From CAKSQF01 sp963628435 (GTDB taxonomy: Bacteria > Bacillota > Clostridia > Oscillospirales > CAG-272), in NCBI GenBank assembly GCA_963628435.1, contig CAVGEY010000012.1, positions 1 to 64,000 of the forward strand: a stretch of DNA of 64,000 bases, given 5' to 3'. The first letter of the stretch is position 1; the number at the start of each line of letters is the position of its first letter. The notes beneath the pieces are model-generated. The model worked only from the letters and a program-made list of their open reading frames with translations. It ran no database searches and had not been told where the DNA came from. This document shows positions 1 to 9,169 of this stretch, one piece after another. The position numbers were made by a program, and so were the translations under genes.

Positions 1-3000
1 TACATTCTCACCCTGTGCAAGCACGTGGTCGAGACCGCCGAATCCGATATCGTATGCCCAGCCGTCGCCGCCGAAGATCCATACCGACTTCTTCGCAAGG
101 TAATCTTTCTCATCGAGAATCTTCTTTGCGAGTTCGCCGCAGGTAGGACATTCAACGATAGCTTCGAGAGCTTTTACGAGCTTCTCGGTTGCAGCCTCGT
201 TTGCCTTGCCGTCTTCCTTGGTTGCCAGATATCCGTCTATTGCCGACTTAACATCATCCGATGTTGTGACGGCGGCAAGTTCGTTTACATAGCCGATGAG
301 CTTTTCGCGAAGAGCTTTCTGACCGACATACATACCGTAGCCGTGCTCTGCGTTATCCTCGAAGAGCGAGTTTGCCCAAGCCGGTCCCTTGCCGCTGTCT
401 TTGTTGACGGTGTAGGGAGTAGCGGGAGCCGAGCCGCCCCAAATGGAGGAGCATCCGGTTGCGTTCGAAATATACATTCTCTCGCCGAAGAGCTGAGTGA
501 TAAGGCGGGCGTAAGATGTTTCCGCACATCCTGCGCACGAGCCCGAGAACTCAAGCAGCGGCTGATTGAACTGTGAGCCCTTGACCGATGCGTCTGCGAA
601 GGGAGTTTCCTTCTTGGAAATGTTCGCAACCGCGTAATCGAATACAGGCTGCTGATCGAGCTGTGTTTCCTGAGGAACCATCTCGAGTGCGCCGACCTTA
701 CATACCTTTACGCAGAGTGCGCAGCCCATACAGTCGAGAGGAGATACGGCGATGGTGAACTTGTAGTTCTCGCATCCCTTGCCGATCATCTTCGCGGTGA
801 ACTTGGTCTGTTCGGGTGCTGCCTTTGCCTCATCCTCTGTCATAGCGAACGGACGGATGGTTGCATGAGGACATACGAACGAGCACATATTGCACTGGAT
901 ACATTTTTCGGAATGCCATACCGGAACGGTAACCGCAACACCGCGCTTTTCGTAAGCTGCGGCGCCCTGCGGGAATGTGCCGTCTGCCATATCCTTGAAT
1001 GTGGATACGGGCAGGCTGTCGCCGTTCATCTTTCCGACGGGGTTCAGAATTTCCTTGACGAACTTAACGAGTTCGGGACGGTTGCCCTCTACGTGTTCTG
1101 CGGCGGGAGTCGTGTCGAGAGTCTTCCATGATTCGGGAACGTCAACCTTTACGATTGCGTCAACGCCTGCGTCGATTGCCTTGTAGTTGAGCTCGACAAC
1201 AGCCTCGCCCTTCTTAAGGTAGGACTTCTTTGCCATATACTTCATATACTCGACAGCCTTGTCGATGGGCATGATGTTCGCGAGTTTGAAGAATGCCGAC
1301 TGAAGAATGGTGTTGGTGCGCTTGCCCATACCGATTTCAAGCGCCTTGTCGATTGCGTTGATGATATAGAAGTTGATATTGTTGTTTGCGATGTATGCCT
1401 TCGCTTCGTTCGGCAGATGTCTGTCAAGTTCTTCGGGTGTCCACTGGCAGTTCAGAAGGAATGTACCGCCCGGCTTAACGTCGTTGACAATCTTGTAGCC
1501 CTTAATCATGTAGGAAGGCGTATGGCAGGCAACGAAATCGGCCTTGTTGATGTAGTAAGGCGATTTAATCGGTTTGTCGCCGAATCTCAGGTGAGAAATG
1601 GTAACGCCGCCTGTCTTCTTCGAGTCATACTGGAAGTATGCCTGAATGAATTTGTCGGTGTGGTCGCCGATGATCTTGATCGAGTTCTTGTTTGCGCCGA
1701 CCGTTCCGTCGCCGCCGAGTCCCCAGAACTTGCAGGAAATCGTTCCCTTTGCCGATGTGTCGGGAACAGCCTTTTCGGGAAGCGAAAGACCGGTAAGGTC
1801 ATCCACGATTCCGATTGTGAAGCCGTTCTTCGGCTGATCTGCGTCGAGATTTTCGTAAACCGCGAATACGGATGCGGGAGTTGTGTCCTTGGAGCCGAGG
1901 CCGTATCTGCCGCCGACGATCTTTATTCCGGATACGCCGCACTGTGCGAGAGCGGTAACAACATCGAGATAAAGAGGCTCGCCGAGAGCGCCGGGCTCTT
2001 TGGTGCGGTCGAGAACCGCAATCTTCTTAACTGTCGAAGGAATAACTTCGGCAAGTTTCTTTGCGACGAAAGGACGGTACAGACGGACTTTTACAAGACC
2101 GACTTTTTCGCCTGCCGCGAGCTTGTAGTCGATGACTTCTTCGATAACATCGCAGACCGAACCCATGGCGACGATGACCTTTTCGGCATCGGGTGCGCCG
2201 TAGTAGTTGAACAGATCGTAGTTTGTTCCGAGCTTTTCGTTTACCTTGCCCATGTACTCTTCGACGATTCCGGGAAGAGCGTCATAGTAGGGGTTGCAGG
2301 CCTCTCTGTGCTGGAAGAAGATGTCTCCGTTTTCGGCAGAGCCGCGGAGAACGGGATGTTCGGGGTTAATCGCGCGTGCGCGGAACTCCTTAACGGCGTC
2401 CATGTCGACCATTTCGGCGAGATCCTTGTAATCCCATACTTCAATCTTCTGAATTTCGTGAGATGTACGGAAGCCGTCGAAGAAGTTGATGAACGGAACG
2501 CGTCCCTTGATTGTCGACAGATGAGCGACAGCGCCGAGGTCCATGATTTCCTGCTGGTTGGATTCGGCAAGCATTGCGAATCCTGTCTGACGGCAGGCGT
2601 AAACGTCCGAGTGATCGCCGAAAATATTCAGCGCGTGCGATGCAACGCAGCGGGCGGATACGTGGAATACGCAGGGAAGAAGCTCACCGGCAATCTTGTA
2701 CATATTCGGAATCATAAGAAGAAGGCCCTGAGATGCCGTGTAGGTGGTTGTGAGAGCACCTGCGGCGAGTGAGCCGTGAACCGCACCTGCGGCACCTGCT
2801 TCCGACTGCATTTCGATGATCTTTACACGCTCGCCGAAAATGTTGCGGGCGGGTTCACCGAATACGTTCTTGTCGGTCGCCGACCATGTGTCGGTAACTT
2901 CGGCCATAGGAGATGAAGGGGTAATGGGGTAAATTGCCGCTACTTCGGTAAACGCATAGGATACGTGAGCCGCGGCGGTATTACCGTCCATAGAAAGCTT

Positions 3001-3012
3001 TTTTCTTTCCAT
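1..3012 (-). CDS. nifJ: pyruvate:ferredoxin (flavodoxin) oxidoreductase, 3' end cut by window
   Basis: Oxidises pyruvate and CoA to acetyl-CoA and CO2 and reduces ferredoxin in the cytoplasm. 1004 codons are present; the single-chain family is about 1170-1200 residues, so the end of the thiamine-diphosphate (TPP) domain lies outside the window. Visible in order: N-terminal pyruvate-binding domain (start MERKKLSMDGNTAAAHVSYA, with YPITPSSPMAE), the central domains, two 4Fe-4S clusters near residues 707 and 760 (CIQCNMCSFVCP and CMGCALCVKVCK), a further Cys pair in GSCAGCAETSY, and the TPP site GGDGWAYDIGFGGLDH near residue 990. The ATG at 3012 follows GGAGG. It is transcribed alone from its own promoter, separated from thiI by a terminator. 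Codon use is strongly biased, as expected for an abundant enzyme. Confidence 0.97.
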   Translation of the reverse strand, partial: MERKKLSMDGNTAAAHVSYAFTEVAAIYPITPSSPMAEVTDTWSATDKNVFGEPARNIFGERVKIIEMQSEAGAAGAVHGSLAAGALTTTYTASQGLLLMIPNMYKIAGELLPCVFHVSARCVASHALNIFGDHSDVYACRQTGFAMLAESNQQEIMDLGAVAHLSTIKGRVPFINFFDGFRTSHEIQKIEVWDYKDLAEMVDMDAVKEFRARAINPEHPVLRGSAENGDIFFQHREACNPYYDALPGIVEEYMGKVNEKLGTNYDLFNYYGAPDAEKVIVAMGSVCDVIEEVIDYKLAAGEKVGLVKVRLYRPFVAKKLAEVIPSTVKKIAVLDRTKEPGALGEPLYLDVVTALAQCGVSGIKIVGGRYGLGSKDTTPASVFAVYENLDADQPKNGFTIGIVDDLTGLSLPEKAVPDTSAKGTISCKFWGLGGDGTVGANKNSIKIIGDHTDKFIQAYFQYDSKKTGGVTISHLRFGDKPIKSPYYINKADFVACHTPSYMIKGYKIVNDVKPGGTFLLNCQWTPEELDRHLPNEAKAYIANNNINFYIINAIDKALEIGMGKRTNTILQSAFFKLANIMPIDKAVEYMKYMAKKSYLKKGEAVVELNYKAIDAGVDAIVKVDVPESWKTLDTTPAAEHVEGNRPELVKFVKEILNPVGKMNGDSLPVSTFKDMADGTFPQGAAAYEKRGVAVTVPVWHSEKCIQCNMCSFVCPHATIRPFAMTEDEAKAAPEQTKFTAKMIGKGCENYKFTIAVSPLDCMGCALCVKVCKVGALEMVPQETQLDQQPVFDYAVANISKKETPFADASVKGSQFNQPLLEFSGSCAGCAETSYARLITQLFGERMYISNATGCSSIWGGSAPATPYTVNKDSGKGPAWANSLFEDNAEHGYGMYVGQKALREKLIGYVNELAAVTTSDDVKSAIDGYLATKEDGKANEAATEKLVKALEAIVECPTCGELAKKILDEKDYLAKKSVWIFGGDGWAYDIGFGGLDHVLAQGENV

Positions 3013-3060
3013 TTTTAATTCCTCCGGTATATGATTTTGGATTTTTTCTCAAACGAATAG

Positions 3061-3089
3061 ATTTTAGCACAAAAAAGCGGTAATGTAAA
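3061..3089 (-). promoter_or_regulatory. sigma-A-type promoter of the PFOR gene
   Basis: On the minus strand TTTACA (3089-3084) and TAAAAT (3066-3061) are separated by exactly 17 bp, about 50 bp ahead of the start codon. A-rich sequence lies upstream of the -35 box. Confidence 0.65.
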
Positions 3090-3127
3090 TAGTTTTTTGA
3101 AATATTTTGCGGTTTTTTTGTAAATTA

Positions 3128-3164
3128 AAAGACAGACGGCGGCAGTCTGCCGACGTCTGTCTTT
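3128..3164 (-). terminator. rho-independent terminator after thiI
   Basis: An 11-bp perfect outer stem (3128-3138 with 3154-3164) encloses a second small stem ggca/tgcc. Read on the minus strand it is followed by TTTTAATTTA. It separates thiI from the PFOR gene. Confidence 0.75.
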
Positions 3165-3183
3165 GATGCTTCGATATGTGAAG

Positions 3184-4365
3184 TTATCGGTACGCGGTTA
3201 TCAGCCGTTCGCATCTGCCCGTATAGGCCGCATCCTCAAGTTCGGAAAGATTTGCGATTTTGCTCTCCTGCTTTTCGACCGCGTCAATCGTGGGACGCGT
3301 TCTCGGATGGCGCGGGGTGAATACCGTGCAGCAGTCCTCGTACGGCAGAATCGAGGTGTCGTATGTCCCGATTTTGCGTGCCGTAACCACGATTTCCTCT
3401 TTGTCCATGCCGATACAGGGGCGGAACACCGGGAGATTTGCGACAGCGTCGGTCACATTCAGCGCGAGCATTGTCTGCGATGCGACCTGACCGAGCGATT
3501 CGCCGGTAATCAGTGCGTTACATTCGCGGTCGGCGGCGAGCCTTGACGCAAGACGCATCATCACGCGGCGGAGAATGAGAGTGAAATATTCCTCGTCGGC
3601 GTATTTCTTTATCGCTTCCTGAATTTCGGTGAGGTTGATTGTATGAACGGTCATTCTGCCCGCGTATTCGCAGACCTCGGCGGCGAGCGTCATGACTTTT
3701 TCGCGCGCCATTTCGGAGGTGTAGGGAATTGATTCGTAGTATACCGCCTCAAGCTCGGCACCGCGCTTTGCCATCATATATCCGGCGACCGGCGAGTCTA
3801 TGCCGCCCGAAAGCAGAAGAAGCGCTTTCCCCGCCGATGATCCCGGCATTCCGCAGGCGCCTTTCTCGGAGCCTGCGTGCAGAAATGCGTATTTTTCGCG
3901 GACTTCGACATGAACGACTATATCGGGATTGTGAAGGTCGACGGTGAGATTCGGCACCGCATCAAGAAGAACGGCGCCGATTTCCGCCGAAAGTTCGGGG
4001 GATGTCATCGGAAATCTCTTGTCCGAGCGTTTTCCCTCAACCTTGAAGGTCGACTTTCCCTCGAGAAAAGGCGGCAGATATTCTTTTGCCGCGCAGAGAA
4101 TGGCATTAAGATCCTTTTCGACCGCGAGAGCACGGGAAACTGTTGATATTCCGAATATTTTTTTCGCGCGGCGGTAGGCCTCGTCAATGTCGCACCCGTC
4201 ATCTTCGGGTTCGATGTAAAGGGTTGACTGCGAGTAGCAGACATTGAAATTGCCTATCTGTTTCAGTCTGCGGCGCACCTGTCCCGCCATGATATGCTCG
4301 AATGTCGACTTGTTGAGCCCTTTCAGCACAACTTCGCCGTATTTGCAGAGAATAAATTCTTTCAT
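3184..4365 (-). CDS. thiI: tRNA 4-thiouridine synthetase ThiI
   Basis: ATP-dependent sulfur transfer to U8 of tRNA; in many bacteria also supplies sulfur for the thiamine thiazole. The protein (393 aa) has an N-terminal ferredoxin-like region, a THUMP domain (about 60-165) and a PP-loop pyrophosphatase domain with SGGIDSPVAGYMMAKRG at 186-202. It ends shortly after the PP-loop domain, so it lacks the C-terminal rhodanese domain of the enterobacterial enzyme; the short form is usual in Firmicutes and takes sulfur from a separate cysteine desulfurase, which is not adjacent here. It is the last gene of the unit starting at 6902, 19 bp behind a lipoprotein gene, and is followed by a terminator. 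Confidence 0.95.
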   Translation of the reverse strand: MKEFILCKYGEVVLKGLNKSTFEHIMAGQVRRRLKQIGNFNVCYSQSTLYIEPEDDGCDIDEAYRRAKKIFGISTVSRALAVEKDLNAILCAAKEYLPPFLEGKSTFKVEGKRSDKRFPMTSPELSAEIGAVLLDAVPNLTVDLHNPDIVVHVEVREKYAFLHAGSEKGACGMPGSSAGKALLLLSGGIDSPVAGYMMAKRGAELEAVYYESIPYTSEMAREKVMTLAAEVCEYAGRMTVHTINLTEIQEAIKKYADEEYFTLILRRVMMRLASRLAADRECNALITGESLGQVASQTMLALNVTDAVANLPVFRPCIGMDKEEIVVTARKIGTYDTSILPYEDCCTVFTPRHPRTRPTIDAVEKQESKIANLSELEDAAYTGRCERLITAYR

Positions 4366-4384
4366 AGTGTCTGTGGATTTCCTT

Positions 4385-5425
4385 TCATTTCGGGGAATCG
4401 GACATCCGGGAAAGCGATTTTTCGATTTCTTCCCATGTCCATGTTTTCATATAACCGAACTCCTGAAGCGCATCATCTGTGCAGTCGTTCCAGCCGTATG
4501 CCGTTTTCGCCGCGCCTTTTCCGATATAGGCGTTTTTGTTCGTATAGCGGAGCCGAACATCGTCGGTCATTCCGAAATAGAGCAGCCCCAGACCGTAGGT
4601 TTTCGAGCTTTTCTCCCATGTCGGATCGCAGTGATAGCGATTGCCGCCGATTGTAACAAGACTCCAACCGTGTTTTTCGCCGTCGTTTCGCTCGCCGAAA
4701 ACGAGTTCCGCCGATATGCCCGACTGCCTGAGCAGATAATTGTAGGCATCGGCAAAGCCGTAGCAGATTGTTCTGCCGCTTGTCAGCGCGCTGTATGCCG
4801 ATGTCTGACTTTCGGTGTAATCAACCGAAAAATAGCTGACGTTTGTCGTAACATAGCGGTAGAGCTCGAGCGCGATGCGAACTTCGGGCATATCCGGACT
4901 CACCGTCTCATCGAGTATTTTTCTTACTTTCGCGAAAAAAATGTTGAGTTTGTTGCAGAATTCGGACTTGTCGCAGCTGTATGTTATCGATATTCCGCCG
5001 TCGACCGTCTTAAATTCGCAGAGTGCGGCGGGCGGATAGTTGAAAAATATGTTGTCGGAAAGCAGAGATGCGGTATCGGCATCGACGGCGTAAAAATCGC
5101 CGTATCCGTTTATCGCGTCGACAAGTCCGCAGGCATCGCCGAAAAGATCGGACTCGGACAGCGGATAGCCGAAGATATATGGATTGCATCCGTGAAAATC
5201 GGGCATGACGCTCGGAACTGTTATTCCGCTGTCCCGATTGCCGTCGGTCGACGTTATTTCGCCGGATGTCCCGTATGTTCCGGAGTTCGTGTCGGTCTGC
5301 GCACTTTTTTCACCGACAGAGCCGCTGCCCGAAGACAGCGGCTCTGTCGGTGAGCTGCATGATACGGCGGCCGCCGCCGAAAGAAGAATCGCCGACAGTG
5401 CTGTAAGAGCTCTTGATATTTTCAT
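4385..5425 (-). CDS. lipoprotein with transglutaminase-like (cysteine protease fold) domain
   Basis: 346 aa. A hydrophobic signal sequence ends in the lipobox AAVSC (Cys23), followed by a Ser/Thr/Gly-rich linker, so the protein should be anchored outside the membrane. The transglutaminase-core triad is visible: Cys221 in RTICYGFADAY, His252 in KHGWSLV and Asp267 in YHCDPTW. Bacterial members are mostly uncharacterised and act as peptidases or cross-linkers of peptide or wall substrates; the substrate cannot be read from the sequence. It starts 10 bp after an exported esterase and is followed 19 bp later by thiI, so the three genes probably share one transcript. Confidence 0.85.
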   Translation of the reverse strand: MKISRALTALSAILLSAAAAVSCSSPTEPLSSGSGSVGEKSAQTDTNSGTYGTSGEITSTDGNRDSGITVPSVMPDFHGCNPYIFGYPLSESDLFGDACGLVDAINGYGDFYAVDADTASLLSDNIFFNYPPAALCEFKTVDGGISITYSCDKSEFCNKLNIFFAKVRKILDETVSPDMPEVRIALELYRYVTTNVSYFSVDYTESQTSAYSALTSGRTICYGFADAYNYLLRQSGISAELVFGERNDGEKHGWSLVTIGGNRYHCDPTWEKSSKTYGLGLLYFGMTDDVRLRYTNKNAYIGKGAAKTAYGWNDCTDDALQEFGYMKTWTWEEIEKSLSRMSDSPK

Positions 5426-5435
5426 TTCGGATTTC

Positions 5436-6902
5436 TTAACCTTCGGCTGCCGTTGTTTCTTTTATCGTGTAATGCTCAAGCAGTTTCTCGGCAAAACGTT
5501 TTCCGAGCGTTTCCGAGTCTTTCGTGCTGAAATGGTATTTGTCGGTGCCGACAATCTTGCCGCGTTCGTTGACGATAATGAGGTCGGATGTTTCAATCGT
5601 GTAGACATTTGTCATCGAGTCGGCAACTGCCTGCTGAACTTTGTTGAACGCGGGGACATACTGGTTGTTGTATGTTTCGAACGTGGTCGCGATTTTGCCG
5701 ATTACGAACGGCATTTCGAGATTGGAGTCGTCACCCGTGATTTCGGCGATGTCGGCACGAAGATCGTTAATCAGCGCTTTGAGCAGAACTTTGTATGATG
5801 TTTCGCGTCCGAGATCGGCCTCGCCCTGCATCCAGACCATGCCGCGGACTTTCGGGGTGTATCCTTCGGAGACCAGTTTGTTGTAGACCGTTCTGAAGTT
5901 TTCGACGAAGTTGTAATACTGAACGCCCATAGGCGAGTTCTGGGGATCGACCTCTTTGCCGTTCCACTTTGATCTCGGATACCAGTTGCCGTATGTGTCC
6001 GAAAGTCCCCATGAATCATTGTTGAGCGCCGTTCCGCCGCCTGCCGATTTGAAGATGAAGGCGGGATTTTCGCTGTCATAATAATCGTTCAGAACTTCCG
6101 CCATGCCGTATTCGGGACCGATGAAGCTGTCGGTGATTCCGAGGCCCGCTTTTACGAATTTTCTGTATTTTTTGATAAGCGTGAGCGTGCCGACACCTGT
6201 TTTTCTGTTCTTTTCGGTTTCGCCCGCGAACCAGACGTTTCTGAATACGCCCGAAAGGGTACCTTTCGCGCTGCATCCTGCGGCGTTCGACTGACCGCCG
6301 ATGAGATACATATCGATAACGCCTTTGTCCTTGTTTTCATTCAGGCCGATGCTGACAACCGCTTTTGACTCGTTGATTTCGGGGGAGATTGACGCTTTAC
6401 CCGATGTTTCATCGATCATTTCGGCAAGACGCGCGAGAAGAGCGTCTTTTGCGAGGTCGCCTTTGTATGCGAGGAGAATCGTCACACCCGTGTCGTTCCT
6501 GACCGCTTTTATTGCATAGCAGCCGCCGTTAACCGAGTCTTTGAGCTCTTTGCAGTCGGCTCTGTTTTCCGAGTTGAAAACGATTTCGTTTCCGCCTGCC
6601 GCGTCGCCGTCGCTTTTTGCGGTGAAAGTTACGCCGAGTTTTTCGGTGTAGAGCTGCTCAAACGATTCGGCAAGCTCGTCTTTTTTGCCGAACTGAGAGT
6701 AAACAAGTGTGAATTCGGGAGTTTTGCCTTTTTCGGCGATTACCGCCTCTTCGGGAGCCGCCGGCTGCGGTTCGGCCGTTGTAACAGCCGCCGTTGTCTG
6801 AGCCGGTGTCGTTCCGCACGCGGAAAGTACCGTCAGAGCGCAGAGGAGCAGAGCGGCTGCCGATAATATCTTTCCCGATATGATTTTTTTCATCATTGTC
6901 AT
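5436..6902 (-). CDS. exported SGNH-type carbohydrate esterase (sialate O-acetylesterase-like), paralogue 1
   Basis: 488 aa. The signal sequence ends in lipobox LSAC (Cys29), then a short Thr/Ala/Pro linker. A second region (about 52-180) precedes the catalytic domain; it is nearly identical in the paralogue at 9170 and absent from the other two. The catalytic domain begins IDMYLIGGQSNAAGCS, with the Ser of GQSN (203-206) as presumed nucleophile, then GGGTALNND, WMQGEADLGRE and the C-terminal YHFSTKDSETLG supplying the His. This is the DUF303/SASA architecture of sialate and acetylxylan esterases, which remove acetyl groups from glycans. The exact substrate is unknown. ATG at 6902 sits 6 nt after GAAAGG; ATGs at 6896 and 6893 are alternatives. 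Confidence 0.85.
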   Translation of the reverse strand: MTMMKKIISGKILSAAALLLCALTVLSACGTTPAQTTAAVTTAEPQPAAPEEAVIAEKGKTPEFTLVYSQFGKKDELAESFEQLYTEKLGVTFTAKSDGDAAGGNEIVFNSENRADCKELKDSVNGGCYAIKAVRNDTGVTILLAYKGDLAKDALLARLAEMIDETSGKASISPEINESKAVVSIGLNENKDKGVIDMYLIGGQSNAAGCSAKGTLSGVFRNVWFAGETEKNRKTGVGTLTLIKKYRKFVKAGLGITDSFIGPEYGMAEVLNDYYDSENPAFIFKSAGGGTALNNDSWGLSDTYGNWYPRSKWNGKEVDPQNSPMGVQYYNFVENFRTVYNKLVSEGYTPKVRGMVWMQGEADLGRETSYKVLLKALINDLRADIAEITGDDSNLEMPFVIGKIATTFETYNNQYVPAFNKVQQAVADSMTNVYTIETSDLIIVNERGKIVGTDKYHFSTKDSETLGKRFAEKLLEHYTIKETTAAEG

Positions 6903-6972
6903 ACCATGCCTTTCTCGGAAAATCGGAAGATTTTCTTTTGTTTTTCGGGCGCAGAGCCCGTATAGCTTTCAC

Positions 6973-7001
6973 ATTATACCATGAGTTTTTCTCTTTGACA
7001 A
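6973..7001 (-). promoter_or_regulatory. promoter of the esterase-transglutaminase-thiI unit
   Basis: Minus strand TTGTCA (7001-6996), 17-bp spacer, TATAAT (6978-6973), about 70 bp before the first start codon. The rest of the divergent gap (7002-7184) is AT-rich. For the rightward gene only a weak match is seen (TTGTTT 7113-7118, 17 bp, TAATAT 7136-7141). Confidence 0.75.
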
Positions 7002-7184
7002 TAGTTTTTGTTGATTTTTTATAACTTTCGGCGGCAAAAAGTCGGGCAGGTGTTTCAAACGCTCTTAATCTGTCCGCTGTCCGACAAAAATTTGCAAAAT
7101 ATCGGTTTTGACTTGTTTTTTTTCGGAAAATGATTTAATATATCTTTTGATAGGGCAGGATACAGAACAGGAAGGATTAAATAT

Positions 7185-8162
7185 ATGAAAATTCTGAACA
7201 AGCCGTCAAATCGCGATTTCGTAATTCTCAATCTGACCGATACTCAGCTTTCGTCTGCCGATTTCAGCTCGGATGCGGGCAGGGTAAAGCAGATTATGAC
7301 CGGCACGGTGAAAGAACTTGTAAGCCGTGTAAAGCCCGATCTGATCACGCATACGGGCGATTTTTCCTATGGCGACAATCCGGCGGTATATGAGTTTTAC
7401 GCCGAGTTTATGGACTCATTTAACATTCCGTGGGCATTCGTATGGGGAAATCACGACAATCAGGTTGGTGCGGAAGCCGTACGCGAGCGCGGCGGGATTT
7501 TCCGCAGCCATCCGCTTTGCCTGTTTGAAGCGGGCAACCCCGCACTCGGCTCGGGAAACTATGTTATCGGCATCACCGAGGACGGTAAACCGATTGAGGC
7601 GATTATCATGGTCGACAGTCATGACCGCGCGCCGTGCGGCGACGGCGTTTCATGGGCAAAACTTACGCCCGAGCAGATGATATGGTATGATGATGTTATA
7701 GCCGATCTTCGCCTTCGCGGATATCCGGAGAGCATGATGATGATGCATATCCCGATATACGCCTTCCGCGATGCTTACGCTGCCGCATCGAAAAATCCCG
7801 AACGATCTGTCGGTGTGTGGGAAAGCTACGGCAAATCGGTATGGAATCACGGCTATGAAAACTCATTCGGCGTGAAATATGAGAGCATCGCCTCTTATGA
7901 TGCCGACGACGGCGTTTTCGGGAAAATTCTCGAACTCGGACATACGAAGAATATTGTCGTCGGACACGACCACATCAACAATTTTTCCGTCGGATACAAG
8001 GGCGTGCGAATGACCTATTCGCTTAAAACGGGCAGCGGCTGCTATTGGAACGAACAGCTGAACGGCGGCACTGTAATCAGGATAGACGGCGGGGGCGTCT
8101 GCGATATTTATCACGAATATGTCGATTTTCACAATCTGCTCAATCCCGCAGAGAACAAATAA
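7185..8162 (+). CDS. calcineurin-like metallophosphoesterase
   Basis: 325 aa, no signal peptide or membrane segment, so probably cytoplasmic. All binuclear-metal motifs of the calcineurin-like family are present: NLTDTQLS (Asp19), HTGDFSYGD (Asp59), VWGNHDNQ (Asn89-His90), MMHIPIY and VVGHDHINNF. The layout resembles the purple-acid-phosphatase-related phosphodiesterases. The substrate is not evident. RBS GGAAGG lies about 10 nt before the ATG. It stands alone on the plus strand, between two leftward units of GQSN esterases, and its transcript ends at the strong hairpin just downstream. Confidence 0.85.
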   Translation: MKILNKPSNRDFVILNLTDTQLSSADFSSDAGRVKQIMTGTVKELVSRVKPDLITHTGDFSYGDNPAVYEFYAEFMDSFNIPWAFVWGNHDNQVGAEAVRERGGIFRSHPLCLFEAGNPALGSGNYVIGITEDGKPIEAIIMVDSHDRAPCGDGVSWAKLTPEQMIWYDDVIADLRLRGYPESMMMMHIPIYAFRDAYAAASKNPERSVGVWESYGKSVWNHGYENSFGVKYESIASYDADDGVFGKILELGHTKNIVVGHDHINNFSVGYKGVRMTYSLKTGSGCYWNEQLNGGTVIRIDGGGVCDIYHEYVDFHNLLNPAENK

Positions 8163-8182
8163 ACCGAAAAATCAAACCGAAA

Positions 8183-8222
8183 AACAGACACCGTGAAAGC
8201 ATCTGCTTTCACGGTGTCTGTT
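8183..8222. terminator. bidirectional terminator
   Basis: 19-bp perfect stem (8183-8201 with 8204-8222) between two convergent genes. It is flanked by A-rich sequence on the left and a short T-rich stretch on the right, so it can serve both strands. Confidence 0.8.
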
Positions 8223-8263
8223 CTTTGCGCGTATCTGACGATACGACCGAATTTTGCGGTATA

Positions 8264-9136
8264 TCAGCCGACCTTGTAATATTCCAGCAGCTTTTCCGCG
8301 AATCTGTTGCCGAGAGTGCGTGAATCTTCGGCGCTGAAATGGCAGCCGTCGGTTCCGCAGATTTTGCCGCCTTCGCCGACGATGATAAGGTCGGATGTTT
8401 CTATCGTGCTGACATTTGTCATACTGTCGGCAACTCTCTGCTGCATTTCGTTGAATGCGGGGACAAGCGGATTTGCGTATTCTCCGAAAGTTGTCGCGAT
8501 TTTGCCGATTATAAACGGCATTTCGAGATTCGAGTCATCGCCGGTGATTTCGGCGATGTCGGCGCGCAGATCGTTTATCAGCGCCGTGAGAAGCTCTTCG
8601 TAGACGACTTCGCGTCCGAGATCCGACTCGCCCTGCATCCACGCCATGCCTTTTACCTTCGGGGCATATCCGTCGGATACGAGCTTTTCGTAAACCGTCT
8701 TGAAGTTTTCGACGAAATTGTAATACTGAACACCCATCGGGGAGGCTTTCGGATCCGCCGTTTTGCCGCCCCATTTCGATTTCGGATACCAGTTGCCGAA
8801 TGTGTCGGACAGACCGCAGGCGTCATTGTTCAGCGCCGTTCCGCCGCCAGCCGATTTGAAGATGAATGCGGGATTTTCGCTGTCATAACGGTCGTTCAGA
8901 ACTTCGGCCATGCCGTATTCGGGGCCGATGTGATTTTCGGTTATGCCGTAGCCCGCTTTCACCGATTTCGCATAATCTTTTATAAGCGAGAGGGTCGCGA
9001 TACCGGTCAGCCTGTCTTTTTCGGTTTCACCCGAAAAAAGTATGTTCCCGAATACTCGGTCGAGATTTCCTTTTGAACTGCATCCGGCGGCATTCGACTG
9101 ACCGCCGATGAGATACATATCGATTGATTTTGTCAT
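8264..9136 (-). CDS. GQSN SGNH esterase, paralogue 2 without a signal peptide
   Basis: 290 aa: the catalytic domain only. It begins MTKSIDMYLIGGQSNAAGCS, so unlike its three neighbours it has no signal peptide, lipobox or linker and should stay in the cytoplasm. The catalytic motifs GQSN, GGGTALNND, WMQGESDLGRE and CHFSAEDSRTLG are intact. It is the third gene of the leftward operon starting at 11949, 33 bp behind the previous one, with RBS AAAGGACC. It may act on imported acetylated sugars while the paralogues act outside; that division of labour is inference. A lost 5' end is the alternative, but the start has a plausible ribosome site. Confidence 0.82.
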   Translation of the reverse strand: MTKSIDMYLIGGQSNAAGCSSKGNLDRVFGNILFSGETEKDRLTGIATLSLIKDYAKSVKAGYGITENHIGPEYGMAEVLNDRYDSENPAFIFKSAGGGTALNNDACGLSDTFGNWYPKSKWGGKTADPKASPMGVQYYNFVENFKTVYEKLVSDGYAPKVKGMAWMQGESDLGREVVYEELLTALINDLRADIAEITGDDSNLEMPFIIGKIATTFGEYANPLVPAFNEMQQRVADSMTNVSTIETSDLIIVGEGGKICGTDGCHFSAEDSRTLGNRFAEKLLEYYKVG

Positions 9137-9169
9137 AACTGTGTTCCGGTCCTTTCGATGTCGGCTCTG

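Noticed and set aside
1417..2772. 451-codon plus-strand frame inside the PFOR gene
   Set aside because: Shadow of the minus-strand oxidoreductase, whose motifs span the whole stretch.
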